64,000 bases of DNA from Streptomyces sp. IMTB 2501 (GCF_001953885.1 NZ_MQUS01000001.1:744001-808000), one strand, 5' to 3'. Shown: positions 1 through 8,259, counted from the stretch's first letter. Numbers and translations: made by a program. The notes: a model not told the origin generated them from the letters alone.

Positions 1-696
1 CGAAGCTGCCCACTACGACGGTCGCGACATGGCTGGCCATCGGCTCACCCATATGCCAACGCGACGTCGTACGCCGTCCCTTGTCCCGTATCCCGGTCAG
101 TTCGCCGTTGCTGACCGCTGTGTAGCCCTTGGGGACGGTGATGGTGATGTCGTACAGAGCTTTGTCGGACGGATGATGGTTGCCCGGGAACCAGGTCATC
201 GAGCCTGTCGGTTCTCCGAGCGCCGCCGCGCCGTCGTCGGTTTCGATCCACCCCTCCACGTCGTCGTCCGCAGCAGTGATCATCTTCGGGGTGCCGGAGT
301 AATGGATGGTGGTCGTGAAGGTCGCGCCGGTCTTGAGCGGATGAGCGGGCGTGAGGGTGAGCTTGTTCTTCTTGCTGCTCACCTCGGCGTCGGCTCCGTC
401 GATGCTCGCGTCGCGCACGCGCAGGCCCGCGAGGTCGAGGGAGAAGCGGCTCAGCGGCTGTTCGGCCCGGGCTGTGATCACCGCGGTACCGCCAGGTCGT
501 TGGTCTCCGGGACGTAGTCGAGTGTCAACTCGTAATGCGCGACGTCGTAGCCGCGGTTGCCCAACGTGGGAAACAGGGCGTCCCCTGCCGAAGCCGCACC
601 GGGTCTGGCGGATTCGTCGGGACGACCGTCGGAACTCGTGCAGGCGGTCCCGACGGTGAGGAGCAGCACGGTGAACAGAGCAGCCCGAGACGACAT
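1..696 (-). pseudogene. M1 family metallopeptidase lipoprotein, frameshifted, 3' part outside window
   Basis: N-terminal part of an M1 (aminopeptidase N-like) secreted zinc peptidase. The start is ATG at 696. Residues 1-22 form a signal peptide ending in a weak lipobox (VGTAC), followed by the M1 N-terminal beta domain (YDVAHYELTLDY). The frame hits TGA at 478, but shifting by one base near 484-491 (CTGGCGGTACC, one G short) restores an open frame to the window edge. That frame reads through family features such as MTWFPGNHHPSDKALYD and GEPMASHVATVVVGSF. The catalytic HExxH zinc site would lie beyond the window. Either a recent frameshift mutation or a one-base sequencing error in a G run; the intact reading on both sides favours one very recent event. 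Confidence 0.85.
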
Positions 697-1226
697 CAAA
701 GAGCAAGTCCGAGAGCGTGCGCCCCGTCCGGACCACGACCGAGGCACCATGCGCTCGCGCACCGGGAGCCCATATCGAAAGGAATGCCATGTGGCAGCCG
801 AGATGAAGGTAGCTCGTATCACGGTGGCGGCAGCCAGGCTGTGCCTCAACCTCAAGTTCCCCCTTTGCTGAGGTGTTCAGGGGCCGTGGTCAGCGGCCCG
901 ATCTGTTGCGATCCTGGACCCTATCCGCACCCACCCTCGAATGTAAAAACTATTCCATGAAGTCTCCAAGGGACCGTGAAACGGCTCTCACCGGCTGCGT
1001 GTCAAAGTCGACGAGAAGGTGGGGCGGGATGCGGAGCCGACGGCCGGCGTGGTCGACTCTCCGCCGCCCAGGTCTCTCCCGCTGCACCGGGTCGCAGACG
1101 CGCTGCTCGCCGATGATCGTGCTCATGGCCCGTTGCCTGGCCCGGTCATGCGCTGCGCGGTAGGCGCTGTCCACGCGCCTCGATCGCTTCCGGCAGATCC
1201 GGCGCCGGCCCGGACAGGTGGTTGTG
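697..1226. other. Intergenic stretch, no supported gene
   Basis: About 530 bases between the M1 start (696) and the stop of the deacetylase (1227), both on the minus strand. It must hold the M1 promoter. The open frames crossing it are extensions of frames that are antisense or out of frame to the deacetylase gene. I recognise no protein family, hairpin terminator or operator in it. Confidence 0.5.
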
Positions 1227-2483
1227 TCAGGACCTCTTGGCGGGGCGCAGGAAGGCTGCCCAGCCGGCGTCCGGTCTTTCGCCGACCCGGAGGGTGCGGA
1301 GTTGTGTGAGGACCGCGGGGTCCTGGGCGTCGAGCCAGTCGACGAACTGGCGGAAGGAGACCAGACGTACATCCTCCCGGCCGGCGATCCGTGTGAGCGC
1401 CTCCTCGGCCGCGTCCATGTAGATGCCGCCGTTCCAGTGCTCGAAGTGGTTGCCGATGAACAGCGGCGCCCGGTTCGTCTCGTACGCCCGCTGGAACCCG
1501 GCCAGGTACGCCTGTGTCGCCTGGGCCCGCCAGTACGGGTAGTTGTAGGAAGGTGCCCGCGTCGAGTTCTTGGACTGGTTCGCCAGCATGTTGTAGTCCA
1601 TGGACAGCACCTCGAACGAGTGCCCGGGGAACGGGATGCTCTGCAGCGGCAGGTCCCAGACGCCGTGCCGCTTCCTGGGCCAGCGTTGCAGTCCGCCCGG
1701 CGAGGAGGCGTCGTAGCGCCAGCCGAGTTCACGCGCGACCGGCAGCAGGTTCCTCTGGCCGAGCAGGCACGGGGTGCGGCCGCCCACGAGTTCCTTGTCG
1801 TAGTCGAAGGGGAGGGGTGGATGGTCGTGCCAGCCGGTGTGCGTGCGCCACGACGTGACGAAGGCTTGCGCCTGCTCGATCTCCGAACGCCATTGCGCCG
1901 AAGTCCAGTTGGCCACCGATCCGGGACCTTCGCAGAAGTGCCCGTTGAAGTGCGTGCCGATCTCGTGGCCGTCGAGCCAGGCCTGGCGCACGTACTTCAG
2001 TGTCTCCTTCAAGTGGGCGTCGGTGAGGTAGCCGATGTCCGAGGCGCCGACCGGGTTGTTCGGTGGATCGTAGAGCCGTTTCTTCTCCTCCGGGAGGAGG
2101 TAGAGCCCGGACAGGAAGAACGTCATGTGCGCGCCGTGGGTCCGGCCGAGCTCCAGGAAACGCGGGAACAGGCCGGTGCCCAACTCGCCCGCCCCGTCCC
2201 AGGAGAACACCACGAACTGCGGGGGAGTCTCGCCGGGTTCGAGGGGTGTGGGCGGCTCCGGCTGGTGCGGCTGCCGTCCGGTGTACGCCGTCGAGCCGTC
2301 CCCGATCAGCCGCGGTGCCTGTTGCGGGGGTGCCGCGCCCTGCCCTTTCGGGCCCCCCGGCGAGCCGCTGGGTTGGTCCTGTCCTCCGCACGCCGCCAGG
2401 GAGGCGGCGGCCACACCGATGCCGACGCCGAGCCCCAGGCGTGCCACACTCCGGCGGCTGATTCCACCCATTGCCATCCCCAT
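1227..2483 (-). CDS. Polysaccharide deacetylase-like lipoprotein
   Basis: 418 aa. The N-terminus has a twin-arginine signal (SRRSVARLGLG) and a lipobox (LAAC), so export through Tat and lipid anchoring on the outer membrane face are likely. The body resembles NodB-fold carbohydrate esterases: the first beta strand carries a D motif (VVFSWDGAG), then MTFFLSGLYLLP, then an HEIGTHFNGHF segment matching the metal-binding HxxxH. Late segments (FIGNHFEHWNGGIY) resemble the fold's closing motif. Probably removes acetyl groups from a cell-wall or extracellular polysaccharide; the substrate cannot be read from sequence. Stands alone; the neighbouring genes on the same strand are more than 150 bases away. 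Confidence 0.8.
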   Translation of the reverse strand: MGMAMGGISRRSVARLGLGVGIGVAAASLAACGGQDQPSGSPGGPKGQGAAPPQQAPRLIGDGSTAYTGRQPHQPEPPTPLEPGETPPQFVVFSWDGAGELGTGLFPRFLELGRTHGAHMTFFLSGLYLLPEEKKRLYDPPNNPVGASDIGYLTDAHLKETLKYVRQAWLDGHEIGTHFNGHFCEGPGSVANWTSAQWRSEIEQAQAFVTSWRTHTGWHDHPPLPFDYDKELVGGRTPCLLGQRNLLPVARELGWRYDASSPGGLQRWPRKRHGVWDLPLQSIPFPGHSFEVLSMDYNMLANQSKNSTRAPSYNYPYWRAQATQAYLAGFQRAYETNRAPLFIGNHFEHWNGGIYMDAAEEALTRIAGREDVRLVSFRQFVDWLDAQDPAVLTQLRTLRVGERPDAGWAAFLRPAKRS

Positions 2484-2653
2484 CCGCGCCCTGCCACGAC
2501 GCGTTGTGCACCCCCCCTCGGTCGAGCTTCCAACACCCGCACCATAAGGACGATAAACGTATAAATAGGCTGATCTGCTTCGGTGTGGCGTGCAAAGGTG
2601 TTGTCAAGCATCACTTGTGTCACCCGGTCGGCCCTGAGGGGCCATGCGGAGGA

Positions 2654-3475
2654 TCAGCGGAACGCCGCCGCATTCCGTGCCGCCCATGCGGAGAAGGGGG
2701 CCGCGGGGCGGCCGAGCAGACGCTCCACGTCCGTGCCGGCCTCTTGCTCCTGCGGTGTGGGTGCGCCGAGGACGGCTAGCGTGCCCTCGGCGACGGCGGC
2801 CGGCATGAACCGGATCATCTGGGCGTGGGCCTCCTCTCGGCTCTGCTCGACGAATGTCACCGTCTCGCCGAGCGCGGCGGCGATGGCGGCGGCCCGCTGC
2901 CGGGGAGTGGTGGGCTCCGGCCCGGTCAGCGTGTAGATGGCGCCGTCGTGTCCGTCTCCGCGCAGCACGGCCGCCGCCACCGCGGCGACATCGTCCGGGT
3001 CGACGAACGGCAGTGCCACATCGGCGAAGGGCGCCGCCGCGGTGCGGTGCCTGCGGATCGGCTCCGCCCAGGCCAGCGCGTTGGAGGCCAGTCCGCCCGA
3101 GCGCAGGACGGTGAAGGGCAACCCCGACTGGGCCACGGCCGCCTCGAAGCGCGCCGCGTGTGCGTATGTCTCCGGCCGGGTGCCAGCCCCCTGCGAGGAC
3201 AGCAACACCACCTTGGCGACCCCGGCCGTGGCGGCCTGACTCAGGATGCCGGCCGGATCCTCACCGGCCACCAGCAGGAACAGTGCCTTGGCTTCCGACA
3301 GTGCGGGAGCGAGGCTCTGCGGCTGCCCGAGATCGGCCGCGACGGCCCGCGTGCCTGGCGGAACGTCCTGCGTCCCGATGCGCCGGGCGACGGCCGTCAC
3401 CGATTCCCCGCCCTCGTTCAATGCGGCGACCAGGGCCCGTCCGACGTTCCCCGTGGCACCCGTGACAACGATCAT
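2654..3475 (-). CDS. NmrA/NAD(P)-binding SDR-type oxidoreductase
   Basis: 273 aa. Begins with the dinucleotide-binding GATGNVG motif (residues 6-12) and has the atypical-SDR pattern of NmrA/QOR2-like proteins (VVLLSSQGAG, FTVLRSGGLASNALAW, FVDPDDVAAVAA, TLTGPEPTT). Such proteins reduce quinone-type substrates or act as NADP sensors. Divergent from a TetR regulator with a clear palindrome in the shared 80-base gap, so it is the likely target of that regulator. The true substrate is unknown. Confidence 0.88.
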   Translation of the reverse strand: MIVVTGATGNVGRALVAALNEGGESVTAVARRIGTQDVPPGTRAVAADLGQPQSLAPALSEAKALFLLVAGEDPAGILSQAATAGVAKVVLLSSQGAGTRPETYAHAARFEAAVAQSGLPFTVLRSGGLASNALAWAEPIRRHRTAAAPFADVALPFVDPDDVAAVAAAVLRGDGHDGAIYTLTGPEPTTPRQRAAAIAAALGETVTFVEQSREEAHAQMIRFMPAAVAEGTLAVLGAPTPQEQEAGTDVERLLGRPAAPFSAWAARNAAAFR

Positions 3476-3491
3476 GGCATCTCCCCGTCTG

Positions 3492-3507
3492 AGTTAGTTG
3501 ACTAACT
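3492..3507. promoter_or_regulatory. Palindromic operator AGTTAGTTGACTAACT
   Basis: Perfect inverted repeat, AGTTAGT and ACTAACT with a 2-base centre, in the gap between the divergent oxidoreductase and TetR genes. Size and position are typical of a TetR-family operator. It sits 17 bases upstream of the oxidoreductase start, where bound repressor would block its transcription. Confidence 0.75.
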
Positions 3508-3550
3508 AAGTCGAGACGTTAGTCCGTGGTGGCACCCGTTGTCTATCCTT

Positions 3551-3562
3551 AGTCAGGTGACT
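3551..3562. promoter_or_regulatory. Second palindrome AGTCAGGTGACT over the TetR start codon
   Basis: AGTCA-GG-TGACT, preceded by TT and so resembling the first operator's TTAGT half. It overlaps the proposed GTG start (3557-3559) of the TetR gene. This suggests autoregulation by a repressor bound across the 5' end of a leaderless or nearly leaderless transcript. Confidence 0.5.
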
Positions 3563-4192
3563 GACTCAGAATTCGCGGCGACGGCCGGGGCCGCGCGGCC
3601 GAGCCGATCCGGTCGATCCGGCCAGGGTGGCGGCCGGGGCGGCAAGCGCGAGCGCCTGGTGAAGGCAGCCGTACAGGTCTTCCATGAGCAGGGCGTGGAG
3701 AAGACCACCCTCGGCGACATCGCCGGCGCGGCCGAGGTGCCGCTCGGCAACGTCTACTACTACTTCAAGACCAAGGACCAGCTCGTCGACGCCGCGGTGG
3801 ACGCCCACCGCGAGCAACTCGACGCGCTCACCGGCCGGTTGGACGCCCTCCCGGATCCGGTGGCCCGGCTGAAGGCGCTCGTCGCCGGATGGGTCGGCCA
3901 GCGCGAGACCGCGGCTCGCTACGGCTGCCCGTTCGGTACCCTCGCCACCGAGCTGGACAAGCGGGACGACGGCCTGGACCAGGCCGCCGCGCAGGTCATG
4001 CGAGCCCTGCTCGCCTGGGTGGAGGGCCAGTTCACCCAGCTCGGCCGCGCCGACGCCGCCGCCCTCGCGGTCGAACTCGTCGCCGCCTACCAGGGCATGT
4101 CCGTCCTCACCAACACCCTGCGCGACCCCGGCCTGATGGCCGTCCAGGGTGAACGCCTCCAGTCCTGGATCGACGGGATCGCGGGACGGTAG
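3557..4192 (+). CDS. TetR/AcrR family transcriptional regulator
   Basis: 211 aa from GTG 3557. The N-terminal HTH (about residues 32-75) contains TTLGDIAGAAEVPLGNVYYYFKTKDQLV, a classic TetR recognition helix. The C-terminal ligand domain has a conserved GCPFGTLATEL segment seen in the TetR_C subgroup that accompanies quinone or azo reductases. An upstream TTG (3539) is also in frame but has no better ribosome site; neither start has a clear Shine-Dalgarno, so leaderless translation from GTG is plausible. Represses the divergent NmrA-like gene (inferred from layout and palindromes). Confidence 0.88.
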   Translation: MTDSEFAATAGAARPSRSGRSGQGGGRGGKRERLVKAAVQVFHEQGVEKTTLGDIAGAAEVPLGNVYYYFKTKDQLVDAAVDAHREQLDALTGRLDALPDPVARLKALVAGWVGQRETAARYGCPFGTLATELDKRDDGLDQAAAQVMRALLAWVEGQFTQLGRADAAALAVELVAAYQGMSVLTNTLRDPGLMAVQGERLQSWIDGIAGR

Positions 4193-4315
4193 GAAGGCGA
4201 AAGCTACCGGGGGGGGAGTTGCGTCGTTCAGCGCTCGGCGGCAGGTGTATCCGGCCAATCTCCGGGCGGTGCGTCGCGGGACGGCGAACCGGCATGCGTC
4301 CGCTCCCGCTACCGA

Positions 4316-4336
4316 GCCGTCCGGCATCCGGACGGC
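4316..4336 (+). terminator. Hairpin after the TetR gene
   Basis: GCCGTCCGG-CAT-CCGGACGGC: nine perfect base pairs with a 3-base loop, 124 bases past the TetR stop and without a clear T run, as is usual for Streptomyces terminators. It separates the TetR unit from the atropopeptide locus. Confidence 0.55.
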
Positions 4337-4578
4337 CGGCACGGTGCCTCATCAGCATGCGAGGGGCAGTAGAGGCGCAGGGTGGGTGCTCGGCGGGGCG
4401 TGTGGTCAAAGCGGAGCGCCGGTGAACGAAGAAAGTCTGAAATCGACTACGCAGGAACGATTTTGATCCCTCCGGCGATTATCCCTCAGGCGGACAAGGG
4501 AAGTTTCCCGGAGCCATCGACACACGATCTTCACCAGCAGACTCCGGTGTCGCCGTGTGCCGCCCGTCCACCCTCTCC
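4337..4578. other. Leader region upstream of the atropopeptide precursor
   Basis: About 240 non-coding bases between the hairpin and the precursor's ribosome site. It is more AT-rich around 4425-4505 than its surroundings and must hold the promoter for the precursor/P450 pair. I could not pick out a confident -10/-35 pair. The precursor frame is open upstream to 4382, but that extension has no ribosome site and no resemblance to the leader. Confidence 0.45.
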
Positions 4579-4591
4579 AGGAGGTGCAGTG

Positions 4592-4672
4592 ATGAAGCTT
4601 CTCTTCGCCATCCGCAACAAGGTCGCGGCCACCAAGAGCCTCAAGGCGAACGCCTGGTATCTCTGGTACTGA
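4592..4672 (+). CDS. Atropopeptide (tryptorubin-type) RiPP precursor peptide
   Basis: 26 residues, too short for routine gene calling. ATG 4592 follows AGGAGG (4579-4584) at ideal spacing. Residues 1-20 form a basic amphipathic leader (MKLLFAIRNK, then VAATKSLKAN). Residues 21-26 are the core AWYLWY, placed directly before TGA (4670-4672). Established knowledge: tryptorubin A is a hexapeptide AWYIWY cut from the C-terminus of such a precursor and cross-linked by one cytochrome P450. This core differs by one residue, Ile to Leu at core position 4. The P450 gene follows 150 bases downstream on the same strand. Predicted product: a Leu-variant of tryptorubin with carbon-carbon and carbon-nitrogen aryl bridges and a non-canonical atropisomer shape. 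No dedicated leader protease is encoded nearby. Confidence 0.93.
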   Translation: MKLLFAIRNKVAATKSLKANAWYLWY

Positions 4673-4822
4673 TCCGACGCCTCGCCGTACAGGTGAGGTG
4701 ACGTCGTTGTCCGGCCGGCCGTGCGTGGTCACGGCCCGGCCGGACAGCGGTGGTACGCCGTACCGCGGCCTCCGGTCCTCTCGCGCCCTTCACCGACTGC
4801 CCGTTCACCACCGGGAGCATCC

Positions 4823-5869
4823 ATGCCGCCGTCTTCCGCCACGCGTGCGCGCACCACCGTGTTCGCCCCGCGGCTCGCCGCGCTCATCGGCACCCACACA
4901 GGACAGGACGTCTTCCGGCTGGAACCCGACACGATCGGCGTCGCGGGACACGAGGTCGCCGATCGCATCCTCGCCGCACGCCGGGCGACGGAGACCGAGC
5001 GCCCCACCTTCAAGCCGCTGCACGGGCGTTCCATCACACGCACCGAGGCGTCCACGGTCACCCGCACCATCGGCAACGACGTGCGTGAGGCACTGTCCGG
5101 ACCGCTGCCCAAGGACGTGGACCTCGCGGGCTCCTGGCCGCTGACCGGGCACGTCTTCCTGCGCGACCTCATCCTCGGCCAGGACCCCTACCGGCTGCGC
5201 ATGCTGATGAGCCGCAATCTCGAACTCACCCCGAAGCTCACCTGGTCGGTGATCGCGATCGGCGCCGCGCTGCCCGGCTGGCCCCGGCCGAGCAGCCGGC
5301 TCACCGGTCTCGCGGGCCGGGCCGCGCGGGCCACCGGCTACCAGGAGCGCCGGTACGCCATGGGCATGTACCGCAGGGCCGCCGCCCCCGTGTGCTTCAC
5401 CGTCTCGACCCTGGTGGCCAACGCGCTCTGGCTCGGTGCGCCCTTCGACGACGCCACACCCAACCGCGGCATCATCCTTGAGTCCCTGCGGCTGCTGCCG
5501 CCCTCGTGGAACATCCTGCGCAACGCCTCGCCCGAGTACCCGGCCATGGACGACCGGATCGGTGAGCGGGACGACGTCCTGGTGCTGCCGCTGCTGTCCC
5601 ACCGCGACCCTGCCCTGTGGGACGACCCGGACACCTTCCGCCCCGAGCGCTGGGACGACCTCGACCCCGAGACGACTCCGGGCTACCTCCCCTTCGGCCA
5701 CTCCTCCGAACGCTGCTGGGGCAGACACATGGTGATGCCGCTCGCCGAACTGCTGCTGGACCTGGTCCGCGGCTCGGGACTCGTCGTCGACCCCGGGCAG
5801 CACACCGGCAAGGTCCCGCTCCTCGGCCTGCTGGGCGTGGAGGACGTACGCCTGACGCACCCGCGCTGA
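4823..5869 (+). CDS. Cytochrome P450, atropopeptide cross-linking enzyme
   Basis: 348 aa from ATG 4823 (GGGAG at 4813-4817); an upstream in-frame ATG at 4721 lacks a ribosome site. Heme-binding loop FGHSSERCWG with Cys298 as axial ligand; ExxR is E220-S-L-R223; FRPERW follows as the PERF-like motif. The helix I region (STLVANALW) lacks the usual acidic/Thr oxygen-activating pair, and at 348 aa it is about 50 residues shorter than most bacterial P450s. Both traits fit P450s that make radical aryl cross-links rather than hydroxylations. It follows the precursor gene on the same strand and is the only tailoring enzyme visible. Predicted to install all macrocyclic bonds between Trp and Tyr side chains. 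Redox partners must come from elsewhere in the genome. Confidence 0.92.
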   Translation: MPPSSATRARTTVFAPRLAALIGTHTGQDVFRLEPDTIGVAGHEVADRILAARRATETERPTFKPLHGRSITRTEASTVTRTIGNDVREALSGPLPKDVDLAGSWPLTGHVFLRDLILGQDPYRLRMLMSRNLELTPKLTWSVIAIGAALPGWPRPSSRLTGLAGRAARATGYQERRYAMGMYRRAAAPVCFTVSTLVANALWLGAPFDDATPNRGIILESLRLLPPSWNILRNASPEYPAMDDRIGERDDVLVLPLLSHRDPALWDDPDTFRPERWDDLDPETTPGYLPFGHSSERCWGRHMVMPLAELLLDLVRGSGLVVDPGQHTGKVPLLGLLGVEDVRLTHPR

Positions 5870-5933
5870 CGGCACGGCCCTCGGGGGATGCCAAGCGGTC
5901 GGCTCCGGAAGTCCCTCGGAGGGGGACCGGGGC

Positions 5934-6120
5934 TCAGGCGGTGGAGGCGGCTTCGAGGAGCGTCTCAGCGGCGGCGGTACGGGCGTGGAGGACGGAGTGG
6001 CCGGCCCGGCGGGGCGCTGACCAGGCCCGCGCCACACAGCGCGGTCAGGTATGCGGTCAGGCATGGGGATGCCCCGGCCGGGGACAATCCGGTGCGGTGT
6101 GCCAGCTGGGTGGTGGAGGC
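5934..6120 (-). pseudogene. Relic of an ArsR-type HTH regulator (C-terminal half)
   Basis: Translation shows TTQLAHRTGLSPAG, LTALCGAGLVSA, then after a one-base shift near 6000 HSVLHARTAAAETLLEAAS and a TGA at 5936-5934. This is the recognition-helix and C-terminal portion of the actinobacterial ArsR/helix-turn-helix family, which usually reads GRSVLYARTAAAETLL. The N-terminal half is absent and a short duplication (LTAYLTA) interrupts the helix. Non-functional. It is fused directly to a transporter relic, indicating a deletion. Confidence 0.7.
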
Positions 6121-6251
6121 CGGCGCACCAGCTCCGCGAGCGGCCGGAGCCCGCCGCGGCTGCCGGCGGACGCGGCCCTGCGCTGGAAGGCGGTGCCCAC
6201 GGCGTTGCCCGCCGCTCCCGCGACGGCGAACGCCGCGACCAGTTCGATCAC
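6121..6251 (-). pseudogene. Relic of a DMT-type membrane transporter (first helix only)
   Basis: GTG 6251 is preceded by a good ribosome site (AGGAGA). The reading begins IELVAAFAVAGAAGNAVGTAF, then QRRAAS, matching the first transmembrane helix and QRKAA-type loop of Streptomyces DMT-family inner-membrane proteins. After about 40 codons the sequence loses the family pattern and runs into the ArsR relic in another frame. Only the 5' end of a once-working gene survives. Confidence 0.55.
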
Positions 6252-6425
6252 GACCGTCTCCTGCCGCGCGGCTCCTCGGAGTGGCTTCGGATCCCTTCAG
6301 CTCACGGAAGACAGCGCCCGGACGCCGGATCCGGCAGCGGGGTCCAGCGGGGCATGGACCGGCCCCGCCGGTGAGCGCCGAGCGGGGCCGGGTGGAGCGG
6401 TGGACCAGATCAGGATGAGGACGTC

Positions 6426-8174
6426 TCAGCTCACGCTCAGGTCGTCGGCGTACACCGCCCCCTGGCCGTACCAGCCGTGCACGTACACGGTGATCGTGCC
6501 CGAGGAGCCGGTCGTGAACGGCACCGTGAGTTTCGACCAGGACGAGGACGAGGTCCAGGTACTGGCCGTGGCGCCGCCGCTGACGCCGAGGTAGGCGTAC
6601 GGACCCTGCACCCAACCGCTCAGCGTGTAGGAGGTGTTGGGCTTCAGGGTCAGGGTCTGCGCGCACTGGCCCGTCTGCGAGTCTGAGGGCGCGGTCTTCA
6701 GCGCGTGCGAGCCGCCGTGCACGGGGGAGGAGACGACCGCGGCCCCGGTGTCGCAGGTCCACGGCGTGAGTGAGCCGGTCTCGAAGTCGCCGTTGGCGAG
6801 GGCGGTCGTGCCACCGGATCCGTTCACCGTCAGGGTGAGCGTGGAGCTGTGCCGGGTCGGGCCCGCCGTGCCGGTGACGGTCAGGGTGTAGGTGCCGGGG
6901 GGCGTGGAGGTGGCGCTCTTCACGGTGAGTGTGGAGGTTGCGCCCGCGGTGACCGAGGACGGGCTCAGCGAGGCGGTCACTCCGCTCGGCGCGCCGCTCA
7001 CCGCCAGATCGACGGACTGGGCGCTGCCGGCGGTCACGGACGTCTTCACCGACGCCGTCGTGGTGGCGCCAGGGTCGACCGAGGCGGTGGCGGGGGACAG
7101 GGACACCGAGAAGTCGTTGGCCGGCGGGGTCGTCGTACCGCCGGTGAAGGGTGCGAAGGTGTGGGTGAAGTACCAGGTGTCCTGGGCGATGCCCGAGCAG
7201 GTGTCGGAGGCGCTGCCGCCGGGGCAGCCGCCGTTGTCGCGCTGCAGGGCCCAGAAGGAGAGGGTGTTGATGCCCTTGGAGACCGCCCAGTCGTACACGG
7301 TCGTCGCGTCGGCGGTGGTGAACGTCTCCGCCGGGCCGTAGTCGTCCACGCCGGGCATCTCCGTGACGCCGACCATGTTCCACAGCTGACTGTCCGACAG
7401 ATCTGGGTGCAGCGAGGCGAGTTGGTCGTGCAGTCCGCTCGCGGCCGTCTCGGTGTCGGTGGCCATGTGGTGCGTGGCGCCGTCGTAGTAGTCGAACGTC
7501 ATGATGTTGACGACGTCCACCTTGGCGCCCGCGCTCTTCGCGCTGCGCAGCACGGCGAGACCGCTGTCGGCGAGCCCGGTCGTCGTGGTCGGCAGGGTGT
7601 ACGAGAACTGCACCGAGCGCCCGTTCGCGGCGGCCCAGTCCTGGACCTTCTTGATGGCCTGGTTGCGGCGGTCGATGCCGGCGGTGTTCGTGAGGGAGTT
7701 GTCCTCGACATCCATGTCGAGCCGGGAGACGTCGTAGGTGGTGATGATCTTCTCGTAGGCCGCGGCGATGGAGTCCACGTTCGCGCAGCTGTCGGCGATC
7801 TCGGTGCCCGCGTTGTCGGCCCCGTAGCCGCCGAGGGAGGGGATCACGTCGCCGCCGCGCGAGCGGATGGTGGTGAAGTCGGCGCCGAACACCGAGGGGC
7901 TGACGGGCGTGCTCGTGTCACCGTTCCAGTACGGGGTGCAGGAGCCCTTCTTGTCGGCCTGCAGGAAGGCCATGGTCAGGTACTTGGCGCCGGAAGCCTG
8001 CGAGAGCGCGGCGGGGCTGTTGCTGTTGTAGGCCTCGAAGTAGGGCGCGAAGACGTGCGCGGGCAGCGGGGTCGCCGCGTGGGCGGTGCCTCCGGCCCCC
8101 AGGGCGAGCCCTGCGGAGGCGGCCAGTGTGGCCAGGCCTGCGAGCAGGGCGCGTACGGGTCTCGGACGTGTCAT
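6426..8174 (-). CDS. GH18 chitinase with fibronectin/Ig-like and carbohydrate-binding domains
   Basis: 582 aa, secreted: Sec signal residues 1-33, cleavage after AHA. GH18 barrel about residues 38-345 with catalytic D153-M-D155-V-E157; Glu157 is the acid/base. The hydrolase ends near FTHTFAPFTGG. A proline/threonine linker leads to an Ig-like repeat domain (about 355-440, FSVSLSPATASVDPGA) and a C-terminal CBM4/9-type jelly-roll (about 455-582, NGDFETGSLTPWTC). Hydrolyses chitin outside the cell to feed N-acetylglucosamine uptake. Two dre-like sites upstream indicate DasR control, as for other Streptomyces chitinases. Confidence 0.93.
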   Translation of the reverse strand: MTRPRPVRALLAGLATLAASAGLALGAGGTAHAATPLPAHVFAPYFEAYNSNSPAALSQASGAKYLTMAFLQADKKGSCTPYWNGDTSTPVSPSVFGADFTTIRSRGGDVIPSLGGYGADNAGTEIADSCANVDSIAAAYEKIITTYDVSRLDMDVEDNSLTNTAGIDRRNQAIKKVQDWAAANGRSVQFSYTLPTTTTGLADSGLAVLRSAKSAGAKVDVVNIMTFDYYDGATHHMATDTETAASGLHDQLASLHPDLSDSQLWNMVGVTEMPGVDDYGPAETFTTADATTVYDWAVSKGINTLSFWALQRDNGGCPGGSASDTCSGIAQDTWYFTHTFAPFTGGTTTPPANDFSVSLSPATASVDPGATTTASVKTSVTAGSAQSVDLAVSGAPSGVTASLSPSSVTAGATSTLTVKSATSTPPGTYTLTVTGTAGPTRHSSTLTLTVNGSGGTTALANGDFETGSLTPWTCDTGAAVVSSPVHGGSHALKTAPSDSQTGQCAQTLTLKPNTSYTLSGWVQGPYAYLGVSGGATASTWTSSSSWSKLTVPFTTGSSGTITVYVHGWYGQGAVYADDLSVS

Positions 8175-8259
8175 CGGGTACTCCCGGTAGCGAACGAACG
8201 ACAGGCGTGCGAGCGGGTGTCGTGCGGAGATGGCGCGCTGTGCGGCCCGGCCGGGCTAT

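Noticed and set aside
4382..4591. Upstream extension of the atropopeptide precursor
   Set aside because: No ribosome site at 4382, while AGGAGG stands at ideal distance from ATG 4592 and the leader from there matches the family.
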